Assembly (NCBI RefSeq): GCF_003590095.1
Contig: NC_039481.1
Span: 12,493,895-12,557,894, forward strand
Length of the DNA stretch: 64,000 bases
Direction of reading: 5' to 3'
DNA from: Trichoplusia ni
Lineage: Eukaryota > Arthropoda > Insecta > Lepidoptera > Noctuidae
Part shown: piece after piece, positions 37,801 to 45,721 of the stretch
How positions within the stretch are numbered: the first letter of the stretch is position 1
Layout of the letters: every line of letters begins with the position of its first letter
Notes under the pieces: generated by a model
Told to the model about the DNA's origin: nothing
The model's database searches: none
Seen by the model: the letters and a program-made list of their open reading frames with translations, nothing else
Translations under genes and position numbers: made by a program

Positions 37801-40800
37801 GTCTATGCCTCTTATGTAAGATTTGCAAGAATATAATATTTTTGCGTGCTCTAATCGATTTTTAACCATTCGCATCATTACTTGCCTATCTCCTGGATAT
37901 TTATGTAAAGCTTGAATCATACATTTTCGTTGTAAATAATAAATTTCACAATAAGTCAAACAACGGACCAGAACTTTCCTTTTTAAATGGGGAACATAAA
38001 AGTTTATATCTCCAAACACTGTACCACTTGTCACCGAAATAATGGGAGTCATACCATCGTCAGCAGAAACAAGTTCAACGACCCCTGACTTTAGGTAATA
38101 TAAATTACCACTTGCAAGGCTGCCTGAGTAAAATTTGTCGCCCGGGAATCTATAAGCTATGCTCACAGTTTCCGATACCCACCTGCGAAATGGGTAAGAT
38201 GATTGTCTTAATAGAGGGCTATGGTAATACATTGGCCATAGCAAGTCTTGTTTGACCTCCAGTCTTAGATATCTCGGTATTCCCTCAGTATATTCTGGAG
38301 GTAACTTAATGATCCCTCCACGTTTCCACCATATTATCTTATAAAAATTTTCAACCTCTTTCGCAGCTTTCGGGTCCGAACTTCTTCTTTCGGTGTCATG
38401 AATAACTTTCATGACGAGTGGATATTTTTCACAAATTCTACGGAGACTTAACATTGCTTCAGCAAATGTTTTTGGCGTAATAATGAAATAACGAAGTATA
38501 TATCCAGCCATCAGAAAAATGCACACCATTCCAAATTCTAACAAGGCAGACGGTAGGATGAGATTATCAAAAAATGAATTTCCACTGAATGAATATATAA
38601 ACATATAGGCTTGCACGAAGGTGACAAATTCAGTCTGCGTCACGTTCAACTGGAAGTGAAACATCACTATTAAGTATTACTATTATATTGTAACGTCGCG
38701 TCTATGGCCAACTTACTAATTGTCCATGGACGCGGCGACAGTGGTCCACCCTAGTGCCTAAACGTCAAGATGTGAGAGGCTACGTGACATTCCCTCTCGA
38801 TCGCCATAACTGGCGGCTGCTGCCACGACTCCTAAGATGTAATTATACCCCAATCTTGGGTGAGTTTCTATGTATATTGCTAAACTAAGTGTGTGCCGTG
38901 TACGGGATAACCTACTTCATATTAATTTTCACATATTTAATCCCATTCTGCTTGTTCTGTTTCGCTTGCCTTGGCCGACCACGCGGTCTTAGGTTATCCC
39001 ATGCATGCGGGCTGCATTGCCCTTGTTCTCAATAGTGTTAAGTGAATACTCAGTGTGCCTTCAGCTGTTACTAGCCTCCTGCCACCCCTTTAAAGGCTTA
39101 AATGAGCTCTGGATAGTGTAAGCACTTTATTGCATCAGCCTTGAGCACGTGTCATTGCACCCATCTGCCTTGTAAACCGCTGCGATGTGTGAGCTTTCCC
39201 TTTCCCTGCCTCTGTGCTGCCCTGGGGACCACTAGGGGAGCATCCACATCGCATGCGGGCCAACATCTTCGGCACCGCTAACCTACGCACCTCTATGCAC
39301 GCTTCCAGGGGTCACCCTACGGGTTACCGCCGTCCCTCTACCTTCTGCGGGTCCCGCTCTCCAGCCGGCGGCTAAGCACCTACTGGTGGCCGCGGCCGTT
39401 GTCACGCCAGCGACCCCAGCTTCAGCCAGCTCACCGGGCACCCTACGTGGACCCCCCAGGGACGGTACCCCCTCACTCATATAAAAGCGAGGACTTGATT
39501 ACCTGTGCCACAAACCCGCGACCTAGCCGGACCTAGTTCCATTAAAGACTTTTTTGAGATCTACCTCTGGTTTTCTTTCTCCCTAATTGGTTAACGGTCC
39601 GCACAGCCTACCTGTGCGGCCCTCACCGTTACAGTGGCGCCCAATCTTTACTGGCACAGGTACTTAGGTTGTCGCTTGGCTGCATCGCAGCGGTATTATT
39701 TAAATTCAACTATAATCTAATATAATAATTTAATTTAATGAACATAATATAATCTAATACTATAATTTATTAATAATTAATTAAAGATTATAATTAATGT
39801 TTAACTAAGAATCAATAGTATAATTAATTAATTAATCTCAATAATTGTTCTTATTGGTTATCCTTATAACTGATACTGTAATTATCAAAATATTTCATTA
39901 ATTCTGTAAGTCTGTGTTGTAACACTCAACTGTGTAATTGGTTATAATCTAATCAGTTCCAATTGTTAACTACCACTCATCGGTTCTTGTTGTATAAAAT
40001 GGGAACTCACCCAATCAATTTTATTCACCTAAGAAAAGCTGAGCTTGAATATGAAGTACTTATCAGAGGTGGAGTAACTGACACTTGTATAGAACTTAGA
40101 AAACAAATGAATGAATTAATAGACTTTTAACTATTTCACTTTAAATAATAACTTAAAACTTAATAAGGTTACATGTTTCAAACTAATTAACTGTAAAGAA
40201 TAACTTCAACACTTACCTTAAGAAAAATGTAAACATGCTTAACTTAATTATTTAACTATAAAAAATAACTCAAACTGACTTCACCCTAAATATTTTAAAC
40301 TACCTACCTCAACTAAATACTTGATTTGACAGAACTAAAACTACATTGATAATAGCTAAACATACACAATAAAAAATCTAATTCTACTATACCCACCCAC
40401 TACTACTACACATAGCTACTCCTCTTATTTACACCTATTGGTCTACTCCAATAGTTTATATGATGATGGCCTACCCCATACATTGTATTACTGCATATTA
40501 AATATATACTTTGGACAAAGGTCCTACACCTTTGGTATCCTACAGAGCGGTTGATTACTCTTAAAATAAGCCCTAATCACAAACATAATTTAAATATTCT
40601 ACTATTTATACTAAAGGTCCTACACCTTTGGTATCCTACAGAGCGGTTGATTACTCTTAAAATAAGCCCTAATCACAAACATAATTTAAATATTCTACTA
40701 TTTATACTAAAGGTCCTACACCTTTGGTATCCTACAGAGCGGTTGATTACTCTTAAAATAAGCCCTAATCACAAACATAATTTAAATATTCTACTATTTA

Positions 40801-43800
40801 TACTAAAGGTCCTACACCTTTGGTATCCTACAGAGCGGTTGATTACTCTCTAAATAAGCCCTAATCACAAACATAACTTATATATTTTACTTCTTTATCT
40901 TCAATCTATCAATAAGTAGCTAGTGGGTGGTTAGTAGAATTCATTTTTCTGGCGTTGTCTTTGCGAATGCTGTGGATCTTAAGGGATGATATATCTTTGG
41001 CAGAGCAGGTCTCTAGGACAACTACCCTTAAACGTTATATTTATCTAATTGTTACCATAATAATAATTATGTTTAACTACTATAATAAACCTTAATATTT
41101 AAAAATCGATTGGCTGAAAGCTGATGGTTGTTGCATGTTGTCTTAGTTATTGAAAATTAATTAAGGTACTTTTTCATGCCCTTGTATCTCTTCTACTGGA
41201 ACCCTTCGGGTCACACTATGACACGTCATACTTACACTTACACTGTGAATCAAACTGAGTAGCTTATTTAAGCATGATGTTGCTGTAGTTTAAATGGAGG
41301 GCAGCGGTCAGTCCCTATATAGTTGGTGATCGAGCGGTGAGATTCTAGCGGATTTTGTTGAGCAAAATCCTTTTTTTGCGGGGGGGGTACTGTAACGTCG
41401 CGTCTATGGCCAACTTACTAATTGTCCATGGACGCGGCGACAGTGGTCCACCCTAGTGCCTAAACGTCAAGATGTGAGAGGCTACGTGACATTCCCTCTC
41501 GATCGCCATAACTGGCGGCTGCTGCCACGACTCCTAAGATGTAATTATACCCCAATCTTGGGTGAGTTTCTATGTATATTGCTAAACTAAGTGTGTGCCG
41601 TGTACGGGATAACCTACTTCATATTAATTTTCACATATTTAATCCCATTCTGCTTGTTCTGTTTCGCTTGCCTTGGCCGACCACGCGGTCTTAGGTTATC
41701 CCATGCATGCGGGCTGCATTGCCCTTGTTCTCAATAGTGTTAAGTGAATACTCAGTGTGCCTTCAGCTGTTACTAGCCTCCTGCCACCCCTTTAAAGGCT
41801 TAAATGAGCTCTGGATAGTGTAAGCACTTTATTGCATCAGCCTTGAGCACGTGTCATTGCACCCATCTGCCTTGTAAACCGCTGCGATGTGTGAGCTTTC
41901 CCTTTCCCTGCCTCTGTGCTGCCCTGGGGACCACTAGGGGAGCATCCACATCGCATGCGGGCCAACATCTTCGGCACCGCTAACCTACGCACCTCTATGC
42001 ACGCTTCCAGGGGTCACCCTACGGGTTACCGCCGTCCCTCTACCTTCTGCGGGTCCCGCTCTCCAGCCGGCGGCTAAGCACCTACTGGTGGCCGCGGCCG
42101 TTGTCACGCCAGCGACCCCAGCTTCAGCCAGCTTCAGCCAGCTCACCGGGCACCCTACGTGGACCCCCCAGGGACGGTACCCCCTCACTCATATAAAAGC
42201 GAGGACTTGATTACCTGTGCCACAAACCCGCGACCTAGCCGGACCTAGTTCCATTAAAGACTTTTTTGAGATCTACCTCTGGTTTTCTTTCTCCCTAATT
42301 GGTTAACGGTCCGCACAGCCTACCTGTGCGGCCCTCACCGTTACAATATTACAAAGGTAGTGCGATAGTTTAAACGTACATGATTGACTTTGATGATGAT
42401 GTTAGCTCTCCCAACAATGACGGAATATTTATTACGTCTATTGTATTGTCTGCTGGTAGAGATTTCTTAAGAAATAAGCAGAGCCCTTGTACATTATATT
42501 TAGTAATGTTGTGTTTTTTCTACATTCATACATTTTGTAAAAATAATTAAAGATTTGAATAACCTTTCCATGTGTGTAAGCTTCCCAATCGTAAAAGTTG
42601 CCTGGTTCCTTGCATCGAGCGCAAAAACCTTCATGAGTTATCAGCATCCAGAAGCAGGTCAAAGAATTGAGGCATATCACTAAGACAATGGTGTAGCCTA
42701 GGATGAGCATCATACACGAGTGTGTAGACATCAATTGAAAATATTCTGTAATTCTGTAAACGCTGAAAGAAATAAAAAGTTGATTTAATTATTTTCAACG
42801 TTAGTTCTCTATTTATCGCTCAAATGACGGATACCCCATGTTATATTATATCAAATTATATAAAATTTTAATATAAAAACAACTTGTAACAATACACGAA
42901 GTATTGATCTTAATTTTCGTGATAGATTCATAATTACCATTTAATAACAACGGTATACTTTATTTATCGGGTTGGTCTGACTAGCTTCAGTAACTATTGA
43001 ATGGGAATGAATTCTTGCGTTTTTCTAAGGCACCAAATGAAAAAAAACTTTTATGAAGGTAAGTAACTTACATGACAAATTCATTAAACGAGAGTATGTT
43101 TGGCCACAGCCTAGCCGGTGGGCACGGATCAGATTCCAGGAGTCGAAAAAATGGGATCAATGATACAACATCACATAATAATAGTGGTGCAGCCTTCGGT
43201 ATGTGTTCCCGTCTCATGGCTTTGTCTGTCACTTGCCTAAAATAACATATTTATATAATAACGTATAATTACGACACAGCTACGTTACAAGTGTAGTATG
43301 CCCAAAAAATATACGTAAAGGCTAAGCTAAAGCTGCAGAAGTTGATCGAAGACAGGTTGAGCTACGCTTGACACGGACTCTTCGTAGATGGATGACCATC
43401 GATGACATGAAGAGTTCTTCCATATTTCTGAAGGCACGTTGAATTCCCGGCTATTATTATGACAAGCTTGTCGGTCGTTACGGTAGTCAAAAGGTAGAAA
43501 GTGACAACTAGTCGAACTCATGGGTATTGTGTTGCCCAGGAAAATAGGTTGAGGAGGTTACATAGATAGTCGCTTCTTGGAAAACACTGGTGCTTACCTG
43601 CATTCGATTAGACTGGAACCAATATAGTTGGGAAAAGGCTAGGATGATGAGCTACGTAGTTAATGTACGTAGAAATGGTCTTCATTTTTCTAGAAGCCTT
43701 AAACAAGCGACTAATCAATGTATTTTATAAAGATCACCATAACAGTACCTGTGCACAACGTGAAGGAAGGTGTCAATCCCATAAAGCGAATCGCAAAGAT

Positions 43801-44722
43801 ACCAATAAAAGTATTTTACGAAAACCAAAATTGGATTGTGGTCCATAACATCATTGCAGTAGACAATCGGATAAACCGATTGTATAGGTCCCTGCAAACA
43901 AACAAATAAAATAATGAAAAAGGCAATACATTTTCAGCATCTTCAGGTCACAAAGAGAACCTCCTCCAAATTCTGGAAAAACATACACAAAACCATTTTA
44001 AATACAGTTACAAGCTATAGACAAAAACATTCATTTACCAACCACGCAACAATTATGAGTAATTAATGGAAAGTCACGCCGAGTAGGATGGATGCGGAGA
44101 CTGTGTGAAGTGCAGGTACTTACTAACGCTCAGCGCGTGGTCGTAATACACTACAAAATAACTCTATCCAATATACCGTATAATCCATGGCACGGAATGA
44201 AACGATAAACTAGAGATTTATTTGAAAGGGAGGATTGCAGCGCGAGGAAGCGTACGCAGAGGTGTCTATAGCCTATGACTACAAGTGTCTGGGCCTGGTT
44301 AACACAAAATAACATTGGTTATCACATTTATACAAACTTATGATTGTCGAACTATTTAGCAAAGTCCTCTTCTTATATGAAGGAGCAACAGATCAAGATT
44401 GAGCTTTGATTACTACACTTGCTCACTGCAGGTTCGTAATCCTAGATGCCAATATTTGATACCTATCCAGATTCCCCCCAATAAATAAATTAATGAAAAG
44501 TAATATTACCAGTATGGCTTTGATGACAACAGCGACTAGCACAAACATATTGAAAACTGAATGGAAAGGTAAAAATATCAGGTTACTCCATTCAATATGA
44601 GCTTCTTCCACTTCGAGGAATTTTTCTTGTTCAATCTTATCTGGCAAGGCGACATTATCGTGGCCTCTCACAGACTGTGTTCTAAGGGGATCATCGTAAG
44701 CCTCACTTTTTCTGATAGGCAT
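23570..44722 (-). CDS. Gene A: four-repeat CNGK-like cyclic-nucleotide-gated channel homologue, 28 exons
   Basis: Predicted 2,078-residue membrane protein with four tandem modules, each S1-S6, pore region, C-linker and CNBD-like domain. The exons join in frame without a stop, from ATG at 44,722 to TGA at 23,572-23,570. Exon limits are given in the four repeat entries. All introns end in AG; donors are GT except two GC donors (27,449 and 26,318). The architecture is that of CNGK channels, a K+-selective cGMP-gated family known from sperm; membership is inference from architecture. No repeat keeps a GYG filter, so conduction is uncertain. Gene B, upstream on the same strand, is a tandem paralogue. 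No promoter recognised. Start choice: exon 1 opens with ATG, and no upstream coding homology is visible. Confidence 0.85.
23978..24130 (-). repeat. tRNA-derived SINE (family 1) in gene A intron 27
   Basis: 'cctagactcaggacaagcattc', 'cgcggggatcaaacctgcg' and 'ggcatggtaaccat' match the order of the copies at 8.0 and 29.9 kb. It lies between exons 27 and 28 and ends about 40 bp below the donor of exon 27. Confidence 0.65.
24595..24685 (+). repeat. LINE 3'-end-like fragment in gene A intron 26
   Basis: 'gaggcctatgtctagcagtaggagg' followed by 'ggctgtggatgat' is a phrase I know as the 3' end of several moth LINE copies. A related 'gattatgatgatgatga' tail ends the segment at 26,010-26,140 in intron 23. 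Confidence 0.45.
26631..26810 (-). repeat. Moth interspersed repeat ('ctagctgttgcccgcg' class) in gene A intron 22
   Basis: Reverse-orientation copy of the repeat at 17,371-17,625. It begins 'atctatactaac', contains 'gaacgcgctaatctcaggaa' and ends 'gtcgcgggcaacagctagta'. It lies between exons 22 and 23. Confidence 0.7.
27693..27840 (+). repeat. Moth interspersed repeat in gene A intron 20
   Basis: Contains 'attgctgttcgttagtctcg', 'ctcgagaacggctgaaccg' and ends 'gctaggacagctagt', 24 bp from the end of exon 20. Two reverse-orientation pieces of the same family lie in gene B intron 7. Confidence 0.65.
28455..28565 (+). repeat. tRNA-derived SINE (family 3) in gene A intron 19
   Basis: The A-box-like 'ctgttggtcaagcggtaaga' is followed by a degenerate B-box region 'gtcgtaggttgcttag'. 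It shares its head with the copies at 54.3 kb and 48.2 kb. Confidence 0.55.
29205..34512 (-). CDS. Gene A repeat 3 (exons 9-18), best-preserved CNBD
   Basis: Exons: 34512-34442, 33296-33205, 32881-32621, 32152-31967, 31365-31241, 31019-30858, 30609-30523, 30390-30192, 29743-29618, 29333-29205. S1 LLIRAIVACISILASSL, S2 with IAWIDIVVKIF, S3 with FILDVIGSFPFF; the S4 position (HVYILFAYF) has no regular basic residues. S5 has INILILFGTSHYFMV. The turret has KCVNFT (sequon) and DTCW. The filter position is MNFGRF (NFG at 1327-1329), an apparent relic of GFG/GYG. S6 and C-linker follow. The CNBD has HRGKVSI, then GDIFGQ and PIRITATA: Gln replaces the usual Glu, with Arg-x-Thr-Ala nearby. Confidence 0.85.
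29880..30018 (-). repeat. tRNA-derived SINE (family 1) in gene A intron 16
   Basis: Well-preserved copy. On the minus strand the A-box-like 'atagctgagtgggtgcggtc' and the B-box-like 'gtgggtttgatctcc' are followed by the tail 'gcttgttttgagtctgggtg'. Between exons 16 and 17. Confidence 0.7.
30668..30802. mobile_element. Short MITE in gene A intron 14
   Basis: 135 bp. The left end 'gtaaggccaatgagacgagat' is matched by the complement of the right end 'atctcatctcgttggccttac' (about 21 bp, one mismatch). It fills most of the 248-bp intron between exons 14 and 15, leaving about 55-60 bp to each splice site. Superfamily not determined. Confidence 0.75.
31548..31840. repeat. Two facing SINE fragments (family 1) in gene A intron 12
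   Basis: 31,548-31,630 is a minus-strand tail ('gacaccctggctcagaaaaggcattc'). 31,695-31,840 is a plus-strand copy with 'gtagccgactagttacggtcacc', 'gcgcaggacaagcatt' and 'gcttgttctgagtctgg'. They face each other around 31,660. Confidence 0.55.
34228..34350 (-). repeat. SINE fragment (family 1) in gene A intron 9
   Basis: 'ggcactcagattcagaaaag' then 'gcgggaatcgaaaccgcgacgcg' (B-box complement). Between exons 9 and 10. Confidence 0.55.
34566..34643 (-). repeat. Copy of the foldback-element arm in gene A intron 8
   Basis: 'aaccgcgataaaatccgtaaaagtag' and 'tttcaatgtctaacattcacgtaaacct' are the complement of 14,411-14,480, with a short insertion between the two blocks. It lies within the 248-bp intron between exons 8 and 9. 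Confidence 0.75.
34761..37840 (-). CDS. Gene A repeat 2 (exon 5 3' part, exons 6-8)
   Basis: Starts after the SYIRGIDRN linker inside exon 5; further exons are 36044-35904, 35316-35176, 34894-34761. S1 is around YIVNVTVMLVVCIY, S2 around FLFFSYFCDTIYALDICV, S3 around LTFILDLCATIWI. S4 carries R717, K720, R723 in FNRLIKVYRLF, the spacing of a working sensor. The turret has C782, C790 and the sequon NCT at 789. The filter position reads ANSMEDV (814-820). The CNBD-like fold spans exons 5-7 (FLLVPQ, WIVQGYV, YTAYTDCE) but lacks FGE and Arg-Thr-Ala. Exon 8 is the linker to repeat 3, rich in Arg and Ser, with a conserved NRSLPFEG motif. Confidence 0.85.
35545..35790. repeat. Moth interspersed repeat fragments in gene A intron 6
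   Basis: 'ggttaggctatacttgacgcg', 'atgggtgactatccacg' and 'gaaaggcactttaaattgcgg' match the copy at 43,330-43,655. The last part, 'gtgtccccgtgcacgccgtc', recurs at 28,940-28,980 in intron 18. Confidence 0.55.
36110..36260 (+). repeat. tRNA-derived SINE in gene A intron 5
   Basis: A clear B-box, 'gttcgattccc' (36,174-36,184), lies downstream of an A-box-like 'ttcgctagtgaccctca'. It occupies the middle of the 421-bp intron between exons 5 and 6. Confidence 0.6.
36466..44722 (-). CDS. Gene A repeat 1 (exons 1-5, exon 5 continues into repeat 2)
   Basis: Exons: 44722-44510, 43891-43749, 43236-43072, 42762-42564, 38649-36466. Residues 1-51 are cytosolic and polar; S1 lies about 52-75, S2 about 88-105, S3 around LLCDVVSLIPFF, S4 around VIVYRITEYF with a single Arg, and S5 around MLILGYTIVLVICLNSL. 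A Cys pair (FCARC) and the sequon NVT lie before the pore helix. The filter position reads FSGNSF (about 261-266), and S6 is about 270-295. The CNBD lies about 408-500, with FPGDKF and FGD where the family has FGE, and no Arg-Thr/Ser-Ala. Exon 5 is 728 codons and runs straight on into repeat 2, proving the repeats are linked. Confidence 0.85.
38689..39633 (+). repeat. 5' LTR (945 bp)
   Basis: Bounded by the terminal inverted repeat TGTAACG...CGTTACA. A TATA box, 'tataaaag', is at 39,480-39,487, giving a likely start near 39,510. 'attaaa' at 39,541-39,546 can serve as the poly(A) signal, so U3 is about 820 bp and R/U5 is short. Several direct-repeat-free GC-rich blocks lie in 39,280-39,480. 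Confidence 0.92.
39999..40130 (+). pseudogene. Truncated gag-like start, 43 codons
   Basis: ATG at 39,999 opens a short frame ending TAA at 40,128-40,130. It contains HLRKAELEYEVLIRG and ELRKQMNEL, which looks like the N-terminal helix region of Gag proteins in insect Ty3/gypsy elements; that resemblance is from memory. The frame sits where gag should begin, after LTR, primer site and leader, and stops abruptly. It may be only the packaging-leader remnant rather than a translated product. Confidence 0.5.
40520..40890. repeat. 96-bp tandem repeat, about 3.8 copies, inside the LTR element
   Basis: Units start at 40,520, 40,616, 40,712 and 40,808 with 'ggtcctacacctttggtatc'. The first three are almost identical and the fourth drifts after about 55 bp. 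Because 96 is a multiple of three, the array gives a spurious repeated open frame of 100 codons. Confidence 0.92.
41391..42345 (+). repeat. 3' LTR (955 bp)
   Basis: Same sequence as the 5' LTR with no substitution that I can find. It is 10 bp longer because 'agcttcagcc' is tandemly duplicated at about 42,119-42,140. TATA box at 42,192-42,199. Confidence 0.92.
42448..42560 (+). mobile_element. 5'-truncated LINE 3' end in gene A intron 4
   Basis: 'gtctgctggtagagatttcttaagaaataagcag' then 'cccttgtacat' match 2,817-2,865, the 3' UTR of the LINE at the left edge. The fragment ends a few bases from the donor of exon 4 (42,563), so two unrelated retroelements sit in this one intron. Confidence 0.8.
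43330..43655 (-). repeat. Moth interspersed repeat, fullest copy, gene A intron 2
   Basis: About 325 bp: 'ggttgagctacgcttgacac', 'gaaggcacgttgaattcccgg', 'gggtattgtgttgcccagg', 'ggttgaggaggttacata', 'aaaacactggtgcttacctgc', 'tagactggaaccaatatag' and 'gggaaaaggctaggatgatga'. Parts recur at 10.6, 35.6, 46.6 and 61.5 kb. No coding frame. Confidence 0.65.
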
Positions 44723-45082
44723 GATTATATTTCACTTTTTCATGTCCTTTCATTGATATGACATGAGTTTAAATGTTTCTTTTGACATTTGTATTAATTC
44801 TCATAAATTTCATATTAAGCCTTTGTCTAGTCTTATCCTTATGCAGGTAGATCGAATAAGTCTTTATCACCTTTCACATTACTCAACGGTGTACTGATAG
44901 AGTTTTCACGGGACAAATTCTTGGAAAGACTCGGTGTTTTATAGAACAAGCCACTTTTAACTTGGTTTTTGAAAATCAATCGGTTTGATTTTGATTTCCT
45001 CAAAAATGAACGGAAAGGAATGGAATTACTAGATATTGCGTTATTGGTCGTTCAAGTGTCTTAATTTTTCTATCTAATAATA

Positions 45083-45352
45083 TAAAACTCCCGTGTCACG
45101 ATGTTAGTTACCGTACTCCTTCGAAACGGTTAGACCGATTTTTATGAAATTTTGTATACATATTGGGTAGGTCTGAGAATAGAACAACATCTATTTTTCA
45201 TACCCCTAAGTGTTGAGAGTTGCTCACACAAAAAAATGTATTTGATTTTTGGACGATTTTTTTTTTGTATTTATTTTTCTTTATAATGTGGCATTAAAAA
45301 TACATACAACTGGAAATAAAAGGCAAAACAACGTTTGCTGGGTCAGCTAGTT
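45083..45352 (+). repeat. Moth interspersed repeat
   Basis: 'cccgtgtcacgatgttagttac', 'cgaaacggttagaccgatttttatg', and the ending 'aacgtttgctgggtcagctagttt' are hallmarks of a repeat widespread in Lepidoptera. Superfamily not assigned. Confidence 0.6.
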
Positions 45353-45567
45353 TACTTATAAAATTAACGAAGTAGCCATGGCACTAGGGTCGGTAGTATT
45401 ACGTTATTAGTAGGTAGGTTTTTTAATGACATCCTACTTTTTCGGCTAGACCTTTCCACTTTTAGCCTGCCTTTCCACCAAAGATGTGCGGTAAAATATG
45501 TTGTGCGGGGATGTGCTGCGGAGTTGTAAAAATATGCATTATTTTCTCGAAAAAATAACATTGCTTG

Positions 45568-45721
45568 TTTGCCTGCGTCGGGATCGAACCCGCCCCTTCT
45601 GCATACAGATCCATGCAAAGAAATGAAAAGCCACTACACCTTTCTTTGCCTGCGTCGGGATCGAACCCGCACCTTCTGCATACAAATCCATGCAAAGAAA
45701 TGAAAAGCTACTACACTTTTC
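45568..45721. repeat. 77-bp tandem duplication with a tRNA-like B-box
   Basis: Two head-to-tail 77-bp units, 45,568-45,644 and 45,645-45,721, differ at about five positions. Each carries 'gggatcgaacccgc', the complement of a B-box GGTTCGATCC, so the unit may derive from a SINE head in minus orientation. Confidence 0.8.

Larger units (their letters stand above)
38689..42345 (+). mobile_element. Non-autonomous LTR retrotransposon (Ty3/gypsy-derived) in gene A intron 4
   Basis: 3,657 bp, antisense to the host gene. 5' LTR 38,689-39,633, internal part 39,634-41,390, 3' LTR 41,391-42,345. The flanking 4-bp duplication ATAT is at 38,685-38,688 and 42,346-42,349. A primer-binding-like 'tggcgcccaa' starts at 39,635, two bases after the LTR, and a G-rich polypurine-like tract (41,379-41,387) precedes the 3' LTR. 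The internal part has no pol; only a 43-codon gag-like start remains. Size and content put it between TRIM and LARD classes. The 4-bp duplication and gag remnant favour Ty3/gypsy, which is inference. Mobilisation would need an autonomous relative elsewhere. Confidence 0.9.

Noticed and set aside
39283..39480. Minus-strand frames in the two LTRs (also 41,985-42,188)
   Set aside because: They are GC-rich LTR sequence read in the antisense direction; the same frame appears in both LTRs simply because these are copies.
40551..40853. A 100-codon plus-strand open frame with a 32-residue internal repeat
   Set aside because: It is produced by the 96-bp tandem array, whose unit length is a multiple of three; it lies in a non-autonomous LTR element and resembles no protein.
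40520..40890. CRISPR-like array
   Set aside because: The 96-bp units are contiguous without spacers, in a eukaryotic retroelement.
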